A DNA stretch of 5,773 bases from Acidobacteriota bacterium (GCA_021788955.1 JAJYKC010000205.1:1-5773); one strand, 5' to 3'. Counted from the first letter of the stretch, positions 1 through 5,773 are shown. Numbers and translations are program-made. Notes: generated by a model from the letters alone, not told the origin.

Positions 1-357
1 ATCTACCGGCTGATCGGAGAAGAGCGCTTCGATGAAAGAGAGCGGGACGAAGCGCACGCTCTGGTAGCGCAATTTCGCCGACGGGGGCGGCGGCCAAACA
101 CCGCGCGGGGGCACAACCAGCAGCGTGTCGCGATGGAACGGATAACAGGAGCTGAAGCACACTTCGGCTCCGCCGGGATTTGCGGCCGTCGCTGCTATCC
201 AGGCATCGAGCTCACCGAGGCGCGCCATGGCTTGCGTGACGGCGGAATAGATGGCGTCGCTGTGCAGGATCTGACCGGTGCGATGCGCGTCCCCGGTGTC
301 GGGGCCGATCCGCCACGGCCCATCGGGCTTCAGTTTGACGAGAAAACCCGGGCTCAT
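1..357 (-). CDS. csm4: Csm4, type III-A CRISPR RAMP subunit (5' part only, runs off the left edge)
   Basis: Reading from ATG at 357 to the left edge gives 119 codons with no stop, so only the N-terminus is present. Csm4 is the Cas5-like RAMP protein that caps the 5'-handle end of the crRNA in the Csm complex and contacts Cas10. What I see: the opening strand FLVKLKPDGPWRIGP, then TGQILHSDAIYSA, then an amphipathic stretch MARLGELDAWIAATA, then FSSCYPF, then VWPPPPSAKLRY and VRFVPLSF. This order (LKP-GPWRIG, HSD-YSA, SSC-PF, WPPP, RFVPL) is what I recall of bacterial Csm4 N-termini. The start lies 5 bases after the csm3 stop codon, with only a weak GAAG purine run before it, so translation is probably coupled to csm3. 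The position after csm3 agrees with the usual csm1-2-3-4 order. A Cmr3 or Csx10 homologue is less likely given the Csm2 and Csm3 neighbours. Confidence 0.88.
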   Translation of the reverse strand, partial: MSPGFLVKLKPDGPWRIGPDTGDAHRTGQILHSDAIYSAVTQAMARLGELDAWIAATAANPGGAEVCFSSCYPFHRDTLLVVPPRGVWPPPPSAKLRYQSVRFVPLSFIEALFSDQPVD

Positions 358-362
358 GGTCT

Positions 363-1177
363 TCAGGCGAGCGAGGCGGCAAACTCGCCGCCTGTCACCA
401 ACGCTTGCAGGGCGGAAAGAGGGCCGGAGGCGAGCAGTTCCTTTTCCTCGGCGCCGGCGGCGTAGAAATCGCGGCCGCGCCACACCAGGCGCAGGCCGGA
501 AAAAGCTACGCGTCCGCTGCCGCGGGAGCCCCCGCCGCCGAGCGTATCGTCTTCGAGCAGGCGCAGGCCTTCAACCACACGCGCCAGCAGCGGCCGGTCC
601 TCCTCGCAAAGGACGTCGAGCACGAGGCGGAAATGGAACCGGGCTCCGGCGGGCACGCGTTCGAGCGTACGGGGATTCGCCTGCGAGGTGATGCGGTCTA
701 TCGCGTTCTCGCTCTTGACTTCGGTCAACTCGTCGTCGAGGTTCTCCCGCATCTGGGCGGTGATGCTTTCAGGAACCAGAGGGGCATCGTAGACGGTGAG
801 CCGCGCCGGACTGGCCGAGGCTCCTTCGATCGGCTCGCCGCCGGTGACGCGATCCAGACGTCCCGGATTCCTGCCGAACAGGATGCAGATGTCGTCATGC
901 GGACCTCCTGGCCTTTGCGGCGGGAAAGATAGACCAGTTCCGATGGCACGGCGAGGCCGCTGGCCTGTTCGAGCAGGGAGCGCAGGCGTCCGCGCAGGGT
1001 GCTGCCCGGCACGTAGGGCAGGCCAAAGGCGTCTTTGACGACGGGGTTATCGGCGCCGCCGATTTCGAGCGACCCCTTCCCTGCCCCGATGTGCAATCCG
1101 GTCCGGCAATCCAGGTCGCCTTCCAGTATCAGTTTTCCGATGAGCTTCAGCTCAGTTTGTGCGGTATGCGAACTCAT
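363..1177 (-). pseudogene. csm3: Csm3, type III-A backbone RAMP / target-RNA endoribonuclease, interrupted by a frameshift
   Basis: Csm3 forms the helical backbone on the crRNA and cuts target RNA every six nucleotides. The gene is split over two frames. Part one starts at ATG 1177, preceded by an AAGGGA-like ribosome site (1184-1189). It encodes TGLHIGAGKG, EIGGADNPVVKD (D43 fits the catalytic Asp, D33 in Streptococcus thermophilus Csm3) and VPGSTLRGRLRSLLE, and is sensible to about residue 92 (position 902). Part two is one base back: from about 899 it reads HDDICILFGRNPGR, then PARLTVYDAPLVPE, ENAIDRITSQANPRTLERV and the glycine-rich RAMP loop LGGGGSRGSGRVAF, ending with TGA at 363. Left uncorrected, the first frame runs into unrelated sequence and stops at 725; the second could restart only at ATG 752 (129 residues). 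Adding one base near 900 restores a protein of about 271 residues, somewhat longer than the usual 215-250. The gene starts 25 bases after the csm2 stop. A sequencing error cannot be excluded. Confidence 0.9.
895..905 (-). other. Frameshift point in csm3 (-1)
   Basis: Upstream of this point (towards 1177) the Csm3 motifs are in one frame, and downstream (towards 363) they are in the frame starting one base earlier. The shift fits best between codon GTC at 904-902 (last sensible residue of the first frame) and codon CAT at 899-897 (first residue of HDDIC in the second). Because this stretch of Csm3 is variable, the break could lie anywhere from about 941 to 895. There is no homopolymer longer than three bases and no X XXY YYZ slippery heptamer in the right phase, so programmed frameshifting is not supported. 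Confidence 0.75.
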
Positions 1178-1202
1178 GAACGTTCCCTTCGGCAGTGAAC
1201 GA

Positions 1203-1718
1203 CTACTCGTTGTAGGCGACGATGGCCTCGAACAGATCCTTAAAGCGCTCGTAGCCCCGCGGCTCGTTTTTCCGCGTGACGTTGAGCAGCAGCCGCTCCA
1301 GTGTGTCGAGGCTGCGCAGCGAATGGCGCGCGATGGTGTAGGCCAGGCGCGCGCGCAGCATGACGAACTGGTGTTGCCGCTCGTTTTCCGGGGCGCGGCA
1401 GGCGCGGCGAACCGCGTTATAGAGGCGCCGCAACTGGCTCTTGGTACCCGAGTCCATGTCGCGCATGCGACTTACGATGGCGTGGGCCTGATTGTCGAGA
1501 TACAGGCTGTCGGCCACCAGTTTGTCGAGATCGATTTCCGGCGGGCCTTCCGGGCGGCCGCGCTGTCCGCCTTCGCGGCCCTCTCTGCGGTCGTCGCGGC
1601 GTTCGTCGCCTCGCCCCCGCTGTCCTTCTCTAGGGGGGCGGTTCTCCCGCGGCTTTGCCTGCTGGCCTTGCGGGCGCGCCTGCGTTTCGTTGGTTTGTTC
1701 AGTCTGGCCTTCCGGCAT
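1203..1718 (-). CDS. csm2: Csm2, type III-A small subunit with an extra Arg/Gly-rich N-terminal tail
   Basis: Csm2 (Cas11) is the small helical subunit that lines the inner filament of the Csm complex and contacts the crRNA-target duplex. Residues about 62-171 look like the whole family domain: LVADSLYLDNQAHAIVSRM, the conserved KSQLRRLYNAVRRA helix, FVMLRARLAYTIARHSL, and the closing YERFKDLFEAIVAY. Residues 1-61 are not part of the family: this segment is almost free of hydrophobic residues and rich in Arg, Gly, Glu and Gln (for example REGQRGRGDERRDDRREG), so probably disordered. It has no internal Met, and the ATG at 1718 has a good GGAG ribosome site six bases upstream, so the tail is likely translated. 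At 171 residues the protein is longer than the usual 120-150. It lies 24 bases after the cas10 stop and 25 bases before csm3, which supports one operon. Confidence 0.9.
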   Translation of the reverse strand: MPEGQTEQTNETQARPQGQQAKPRENRPPREGQRGRGDERRDDRREGREGGQRGRPEGPPEIDLDKLVADSLYLDNQAHAIVSRMRDMDSGTKSQLRRLYNAVRRACRAPENERQHQFVMLRARLAYTIARHSLRSLDTLERLLLNVTRKNEPRGYERFKDLFEAIVAYNE

Positions 1719-1724
1719 AAGCTT

Positions 1725-1728
1725 CTCC
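1725..1728 (-). promoter_or_regulatory. Ribosome binding site of csm2
   Basis: GGAG on the minus strand, six bases before the ATG at 1718. It is the clearest Shine-Dalgarno site of the cas operon and decides the start that includes the Arg/Gly-rich tail, because no other start codon of Met type exists before the Csm2 domain. Confidence 0.6.
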
Positions 1729-1742
1729 GTTTGTCGATCGTT

Positions 1743-3191
1743 CTACGCGCCTACCGCCAGCCGCGCCCACTCGAGCGCCACGCGGCCCGAGGGCCGAAGC
1801 TTGAAACTGGCGGCGTTCCGTCCCACCAGGCTGGCGATCAGCGCATTGCGCGCCTTCTGAAAATCCCGCGATCGGGATCCGGTCAACACGCGCAGCAGCC
1901 GGCGATGGAAGCGCCAGGGCCGCTCCGGACGGCGAACCCGTCCGCCGCGCCGCGTCTCGCGGTAGATCGCGCAGAGGTCGAGCAAATACTCCGGCGTCAT
2001 TCCAAATTCATTCACCATGCGCGTGAGGTCGTCTTTCAACTCGGCCGCGTCGGCCAGTTCTTTCCACTCGATCGTCCGGCCGAGCAGGTGACAGCAGTCC
2101 TTGTCCGAACATTTCGCTACTTCCAGTCTCTCACCCGCGGACTGGAAAACCTCGCCCAGCGGCGCGTCATCGTCCGGCGCGAGCGCGATCGCCATGCTGA
2201 TGGTCTTGCCTTCGGGGCCGGGAAACTCCCGCAGGTTTTCCTGGGCGAACCGCTCGAAGACGCGATGGGCCTCGCGCGCGAGCAGGATCAGCGCGTCCCA
2301 GGCGCCGTAGACGGCGAAGTCGTCGCCGCCGGAATAAAACAGCGTGACCTTGTTCCAAAAGCCGGGCATCGTGCACAGCAGTTCGAGTTCGCCGGCGAAA
2401 AACTGTTTGAACAACACCGAGAGATGCACGTGCTCTTCGATGGAAGAAGCGCGGCGCAGCCGGATGCCGAAGTCGTCGGCGTCGCCGCGCAGCACGCCCC
2501 AAACCGGCCGTCCTTCAGCGCGGCGTCCGAGATGCGCGGCGGTGGCGATTGAATCTCCGTCATCCGTCAGGGCGGCCTGACGCGCAAGAGGAATCGCGTC
2601 TTCACCTTCGCGAAGAGGCCAGCGATGGCGGCCGTCGTCGAGCAGCATTTCCGCGGCGTCCGCGGGCGACCAACCCACGCTCTGCGCCTCGCGAAGCCGC
2701 CGGCCCATTTCGTCCATAAAAAAGCGGTCGAAATCCGGTGGAGGTTCGGGGGCGGGAGCGGCAAAGAACGACGCTCCCATCGCGGCGAGCGGAAGGTTTT
2801 CCTTGCGCTGCAATTCGTCGTTCAGGCGCTTGCGTACGATAGTCCAGTCGCCGAGGTTTTCGGTGACAGCCCAGAGCAGGTCTAACCGGTTCGCGCTACG
2901 GCGGCGCACAGCCTCCCGCGCGGTCTGCAGGAACGCATCTGCGCGCTCCCTCGCCTCGCCGGGCAGGATGAGGAGAAACTGCGCGGCGCCGCTCGAACCA
3001 AGCAACAGTTTCGACAGGCCGAGTTCGGCCAGCAGCGCGCGCGGCAGCACTTCCATCAGAAGGCTGACCCAGTGCGACCGGCCGGCGAGCAGACTTTCGG
3101 CGTCGGCCGTATTGAGGGCGCCGGCGCCGGGGGCGGTGAGGAACTCCGGGACGCCGATAAGTTTTCCCTGAACGAGGATCTGGACAGACAT
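1743..3191 (-). CDS. cas10: Cas10/Csm1 large subunit, compact form without HD domain, cyclase motif intact
   Basis: Cas10 is the large subunit of type III effector complexes; on target-RNA binding its Palm domains turn ATP into cyclic oligoadenylate (cOA). Seen in order: Palm1 from residue 2, where VQGKLIGVPEFL fits the usual GDxSGIQxFI strand and LAGRSHWVSLLMEVLP fits RGRSFYLQLL; a linker (about 141-227) with no Cys at all, where Csm1 normally has a CxxC zinc ribbon; Palm2 (about 228-365) with WGVLRGDADDFG (D237 fits the first metal-binding Asp), LFYSGGDDFAVYG (GGDD at 288-291, bases 2319-2330) and a closing ERLEVAK; and a helical C-terminal domain (366-482). The usual Csm1 has 750-850 residues with an N-terminal HD nuclease. 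Here there is no HD dyad anywhere, and the codon before the ATG is an in-frame TGA, so no longer form is possible in this frame. No good ribosome site is visible. First gene of the csm operon; predicted product is a cOA synthase without DNase activity. Confidence 0.92.
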   Translation of the reverse strand: MSVQILVQGKLIGVPEFLTAPGAGALNTADAESLLAGRSHWVSLLMEVLPRALLAELGLSKLLLGSSGAAQFLLILPGEARERADAFLQTAREAVRRRSANRLDLLWAVTENLGDWTIVRKRLNDELQRKENLPLAAMGASFFAAPAPEPPPDFDRFFMDEMGRRLREAQSVGWSPADAAEMLLDDGRHRWPLREGEDAIPLARQAALTDDGDSIATAAHLGRRAEGRPVWGVLRGDADDFGIRLRRASSIEEHVHLSVLFKQFFAGELELLCTMPGFWNKVTLFYSGGDDFAVYGAWDALILLAREAHRVFERFAQENLREFPGPEGKTISMAIALAPDDDAPLGEVFQSAGERLEVAKCSDKDCCHLLGRTIEWKELADAAELKDDLTRMVNEFGMTPEYLLDLCAIYRETRRGGRVRRPERPWRFHRRLLRVLTGSRSRDFQKARNALIASLVGRNAASFKLRPSGRVALEWARLAVGA

Positions 3192-3281
3192 TCAGAACAA
3201 CCGCGAGCGAAGCCTCAAATGTAACAAAATCCAGGGGCGGCCACCATCACGGGCGAACCGGCCGGGGATCGGCGAGCGCAT
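3192..3281 (-). promoter_or_regulatory. Spacer upstream of the cas operon, candidate promoter
   Basis: These 90 bases separate the PepSY-type gene from cas10 and form the largest gap in the window. Most is GC-rich, but an AT-rich island at about 3216-3232 reads TTTGTTACATTTGAG on the minus strand; TACATT (3218-3223) matches four of six bases of a -10 box and lies about 27 bases before the cas10 ATG. I see no convincing -35 box and no hairpin followed by a T-run, so neither a promoter nor a terminator is proven. In the frame shared with both flanking genes the spacer is open from ATG 3281 to TGA 3192 (29 codons), without a ribosome site. Confidence 0.25.
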
Positions 3282-3842
3282 TCAGGCCCGGAGCGACCAC
3301 AGCAGAACGAGAGAAATGGCGAGGTTCGCGGCGAGCAGAATCGTCCCGGCGGCGCGCTCTTTGTAGATTTTGAACCAGAGGTAAATGCCGCTGAGTCCCA
3401 TGAGAATCAGCGCCAGGGAAACGAGAAAAAGCTCCCATCCCCAGGCTGCGCCGGCCCACGTTTCATGCTGCAAGCCGTGGAAATGATGGAGGCGGTTGAG
3501 CATGCCGAGAAAGCCTAGCGAAGTCTCGTGCAGCGTGGCTTGGCCGCTGGCGCGGTCGTAAGTCACCAGCACATTGCCGCCCGCTCGACTTATGCGGAAA
3601 CGGGAGCCGTTCGGAGTGGGCTTTACTTCACCGAGTTCGCCTTCATAGCCGCGATGGTCCATCAGCCAATTGGCGAGAGCGCGCGGTACCAAGCCCGCCG
3701 GCGCGGTAACGGAAGCGTCATGGGTTTCGGAGGCGGTCGGGATTCCATGCGCCATCTGCACGGCGCTGACGGCATATGTGAGCAGGAAGAAGACGGAGAA
3801 GAGGCCGAGAAGCAGATGAGAATTGCGAATCAGGTGGTGCAT
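3282..3842 (-). CDS. PepSY_TM-like membrane protein, half-length
   Basis: A 186-residue membrane protein. Visible segments: TM1 at about 8-30 (LLLGLFSVFFLLTYAVSAV), a soluble, probably periplasmic stretch at 31-130 of PepSY-like make-up (NWLMDHRGYEGELGEV, then VLVTYDRASGQATLHET), TM2 at about 134-156 and TM3 at about 165-184. Diagnostic for the PepSY-associated TM family are the His-rich LNRLHHFHGLQHE before TM2 and LSGIYLWFKIYKE at its end. Full PepSY_TM proteins usually have about 370-500 residues and four helices; this is about half, and its neighbour is a second half of the same design. The family is often found with siderophore receptors or reductase-type genes, but the substrate is unknown. 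The ATG follows the upstream gene's TAA with no gap and has a GGAG ribosome site (3849-3852), so the pair is almost certainly translated together. Assignment to the family is fairly sure; function is not. Confidence 0.75.
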   Translation of the reverse strand: MHHLIRNSHLLLGLFSVFFLLTYAVSAVQMAHGIPTASETHDASVTAPAGLVPRALANWLMDHRGYEGELGEVKPTPNGSRFRISRAGGNVLVTYDRASGQATLHETSLGFLGMLNRLHHFHGLQHETWAGAAWGWELFLVSLALILMGLSGIYLWFKIYKERAAGTILLAANLAISLVLLWSLRA

Positions 3843-4427
3843 TTATCTCTCCATCCAGTAGAGTGCGGCGAACACAATCACACCCGCGGCGAGCGCCACG
3901 CGGGTCCAGCTAAACTCCCATCGCACGCGCACGCCGAGCCACACGCCGCTCAGCGTCATGAAAATCAGCGACCAGATTCCGCACTCGATGTACCAGGCCC
4001 AGGCGCGGACGACCGGGCTGGTCGATTTGTCGCGAATCGTGGTGGCGTGGACGTTATCGAAGAAGCGCCAGATGCTGTTGCGGTAGGTCTGGACGCGGAG
4101 TTGGTTCGAGGGTTCGATCAGCGTGGCGCGAACCAGGCCGTCAGGGCCGTAGAAGTCCGCCACGAGTTGATGCGAGCCATCGCGATGCACGTAAGGAGGG
4201 CCGGAATTCGGGGGCGCAAGTGACTTCGCGATGAGTTGGCCGACTTCCTTGTCGGAAGCTGACGGCGGCGCGGTGAAGGTTTGCGTCGACACCGCGGGTT
4301 GATTGCCGGGTGCAAAAATGTCCGGCGCATCGGCCGTGACGACGAGTCCGGCGAGTCCGAAGACGATGAGCAGGGAAAAGTTAAATAGTCCGGTATACAT
4401 GTGGAGACGGCGAATCCATAAGTTCAT
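3843..4427 (-). CDS. PepSY_TM-like membrane protein, half-length, paired with the next gene
   Basis: I chose the ATG at 4427 (194 residues) because the family-type start MNLWIRRLHMYTGLFNF begins there; a GTG at 4448 would add seven residues but has no ribosome site. Visible: TM1 at about 12-31 (SLLIVFGLAGLVVTADA), a periplasmic-type segment at 32-140, with QLVADFYGPDGLVRATLIE resembling the strand pattern of PepSY, then FFDNVHA before TM2 (about 147-166, ending MTLSGVWLGVRVRWE) and TM3 (about 175-191). The His before TM2 and the LSGxxL motif at its end correspond position by position to those of the downstream protein, so the two are probably paralogues that act together in the inner membrane. 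The stop TAA directly abuts the downstream ATG. The GH44-type gene ends 33 bases upstream. The role is unknown; metal- or heme-linked functions known for the family are only a possibility. Confidence 0.72.
   Translation of the reverse strand: MNLWIRRLHMYTGLFNFSLLIVFGLAGLVVTADAPDIFAPGNQPAVSTQTFTAPPSASDKEVGQLIAKSLAPPNSGPPYVHRDGSHQLVADFYGPDGLVRATLIEPSNQLRVQTYRNSIWRFFDNVHATTIRDKSTSPVVRAWAWYIECGIWSLIFMTLSGVWLGVRVRWEFSWTRVALAAGVIVFAALYWMER
3849..3852 (-). promoter_or_regulatory. Ribosome binding site of the downstream PepSY_TM-like gene
   Basis: GGAG on the minus strand, six bases before the ATG at 3842, located inside the last codons of the upstream gene. Together with the abutting TAA and ATG it indicates coupled translation of the two membrane proteins. 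Confidence 0.55.
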
Positions 4428-4460
4428 GGCAGCCGTCCATGCTATCACCGGCGTTGCGGA

Positions 4461-5773
4461 TTACGGTGAGGAAACTGCGAGGGTGACGTTGTTCGCCGTG
4501 GCGGCCGTGCCGACGGTGACCGTGACGCTGACTGCGGGGCCTGGCGCGACTCCCGAAGGTATACGCGCGTTCACCTGCATCATTCCGGCGACCATATCCG
4601 GCGCGGCGCCGGCGTAGTCCACCTCGGCGGGAAGTCCACCGATGGTGACGGAGACGGGCAAGAGCGGTTTCGGCAGAATCGAGGCGGCGAGTTTGCCGTC
4701 GAAACCCGACGGTGTAGTTTGGCCTTCTCCGGTGAGGAAGAGCGACACGATGGAACCCGCCGGCGCTGGCGTCGCGGCCGAGTTCGCGGTGTGGCCATCC
4801 TGATTCAGAATTGACGCTTGTCCGGCGCCTTGTTCGTTACGCGTGAAGATGCCTGGGGCGGCGGCGACGACGGGCGCTGAAAACGCGGCCGAGCGGTGCG
4901 ACTGATATTCAACCTCTACGTGAACTGTCTGTAGGTTGGCGATGAAATACGGGGCCATTGCGGCCGCCTGCAGGGATGAGACGTAAATGATCGGCGCGGG
5001 AATCCCGTCGAACAGGATTCGCGTGCCGGCGACTTCAGTGCTGAGCAGGCCGTTTGCATCGAGGGCCAACGGCTGCAGTTGCGCAGGGCCCAACCCGGAG
5101 CCGAACAGCGTGACCATCTCGCCCGGCGCGATGCCGCTTGCGTAGGATGCCGCGTTGACTACGGCATTGACGACCGGCGCCGGCGTAGTGAACTGGCTGT
5201 TGGCGGCGGGAATGACAAACAGCGTCATGGAATAGGCGGGAAACGATCCGGGAATTGTCTCTCCGCTGAGCATCGTGTCCGGCAATTCGACGATCTTACT
5301 TAGATCCGCCGCGCTGTACTGATACACGTGCGCGACGCCGGCGCTTGGAAAATTCGCGATCGGAATTGGATTGGTGACCGGACTTGCCGTCTTGTTAATG
5401 ACCAGGATCGTGAGCGCAAGGTCGGAGCGCTGTGCGGCGAAGATGGACAGCACATCCGGATTGCTGCTGGCGGCTGAGACGCTGGTATCGCCGAAGGCGC
5501 CGCCCGCTCCGTCGTAGTTATTGAAAATCTCGAAGGCGAAGACGCCGGGTTGGCCGGCGCTGGGTGGTCCCCACAGTGCGCCAAGATCGAGACCTTCGCG
5601 GCCGAAGATGCCGAGGATGTCGGCTTCGGCGAGCGCGCCCGTGATGTCGTCGAGCGCTCCCCAGTTGTACTCGGTTATGGCGAGCTTCGTGCCCGGATAG
5701 TCGTTGTTCACCCAGTCGTGCATCCGCGGGATCAGGCGGATCGGCGTGCTTGGATCGATGCTCGGTACAAGAT
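4461..5773 (-). CDS. GH44-type glycoside hydrolase fused to a TIGR03437-type C-terminal domain (N-terminus outside window)
   Basis: The frame is open to the right edge: 16 further codons (ending TPIRLIPR) precede the Met at 5723, which is therefore not the start; 436 residues are visible. Counting from that Met, 1-50 resemble the end of the GH44 barrel: VNNDYPGTKLAITEYNWGA, with E18 (bases 5670-5672) at the place of the family's nucleophile, and ADILGIFGREG. Residues 51-173 fit the following segment and beta-sandwich (FAFEIFNNYDGAGGAFGDTS, LTILVINK, YSMTLFVIPA). GH44 enzymes are endoglucanases or xyloglucanases acting on plant glucans. Residues about 185-420 (bases 4464-5171) match the Solibacter C-terminal domain: VVNAASYASGIAPGEMVTLFG, then PGIFT, SIVSLFLTGEGQT and VTIGGLPAEVDYAG, probably Ig-like beta repeats for surface or secretion use. 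The signal peptide and acid/base Glu would lie outside. Stop TAA at 4461-4463. Fold assignment is fairly sure; substrate is inferred. Confidence 0.85.
   Translation of the reverse strand, partial: LVPSIDPSTPIRLIPRMHDWVNNDYPGTKLAITEYNWGALDDITGALAEADILGIFGREGLDLGALWGPPSAGQPGVFAFEIFNNYDGAGGAFGDTSVSAASSNPDVLSIFAAQRSDLALTILVINKTASPVTNPIPIANFPSAGVAHVYQYSAADLSKIVELPDTMLSGETIPGSFPAYSMTLFVIPAANSQFTTPAPVVNAVVNAASYASGIAPGEMVTLFGSGLGPAQLQPLALDANGLLSTEVAGTRILFDGIPAPIIYVSSLQAAAMAPYFIANLQTVHVEVEYQSHRSAAFSAPVVAAAPGIFTRNEQGAGQASILNQDGHTANSAATPAPAGSIVSLFLTGEGQTTPSGFDGKLAASILPKPLLPVSVTIGGLPAEVDYAGAAPDMVAGMMQVNARIPSGVAPGPAVSVTVTVGTAATANNVTLAVSSP

Noticed and set aside
895..941. Programmed ribosomal frameshifting in csm3
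   Set aside because: No slippery heptamer in the right phase (the TTTCCC run at about 922-927 is out of phase) and no known precedent for Csm3; mutation or sequencing error is simpler.
1536..1718. Arg/Gly-rich tail of Csm2 as a DNA repeat array or CRISPR remnant
   Set aside because: The DNA has loose CG-rich similarity but no repeat unit of fixed length or spacing; the regularity is only in amino-acid composition.
1035..2552. A 505-codon plus-strand open frame, longer than cas10 itself
   Set aside because: It lies antisense to csm3, csm2 and cas10, whose motifs are clear. The product shows no domain I recognise and has the Arg/Ala/Val/Gln-rich make-up typical of the reverse strand of GC-rich genes.
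3241..3281. Rho-independent terminator after the PepSY-type gene
   Set aside because: CCGGCCGG and nearby GC-rich words are short palindromes without a proper loop, and the only T-run (TTTT at about 3226-3229) is not directly after a stem.
3528..4223. A 231-codon plus-strand open frame
   Set aside because: It is antisense to both PepSY_TM-like genes, which have membrane segments, family motifs and a ribosome site; the plus-strand product shows none of these.
1..5773. CRISPR array, tRNA, rRNA or insertion sequence
   Set aside because: No regularly spaced direct repeats, no tRNA-like cloverleaf, no transposase motifs and no terminal inverted repeats were seen on reading both strands.

Overview
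The window is GC-rich and every gene I can support lies on the minus strand, so transcription runs right to left. The best taxonomic clue is the C-terminus of the right-most protein, which matches the 'Solibacter uncharacterized C-terminal domain' (TIGR03437). That module is expanded in Acidobacteriota of the Solibacter/Bryobacter group, so I infer a Bryobacterales-like soil bacterium. This rests on motif recognition only; no search was run.

Layout in the order of transcription. (1) 5773-4461: the C-terminal part of a probable secreted glycoside hydrolase of family GH44, fused to the TIGR03437-type domain; its N-terminus lies beyond the window. (2) 4427-3843 and 3842-3282: two adjacent, half-length PepSY_TM-like membrane proteins of the same architecture, with stop and start codons touching. 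(3) 3281-3192: a 90-base spacer. (4) 3191-1: a type III-A-like (Csm) CRISPR effector operon in the order cas10/csm1, csm2, csm3, csm4, with spacers of 24, 25 and 5 bases; csm4 runs off the left edge. No CRISPR array, cas6, csm5, csm6, cas1 or cas2 is visible here.

The Csm module is not standard. Cas10 is only 482 residues. It starts at the first strand of the Palm1 domain, with an in-frame stop directly before its ATG, so the N-terminal HD nuclease is absent. The Cys pairs of the usual zinc ribbon are absent too, but the cyclase motif GGDD is intact. Csm2 carries an approximately 60-residue Arg/Gly/Glu/Gln-rich, apparently disordered N-terminal tail. Csm3 keeps the catalytic Asp but is split by a -1 frameshift near position 900. 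If the frameshift is an error or is bypassed, the complex should bind and cut target RNA and make cyclic oligoadenylate without an HD DNase. Immunity would then depend on a cOA-activated effector encoded outside this window. If the frameshift is real, the backbone subunit is broken and the system is probably decaying.
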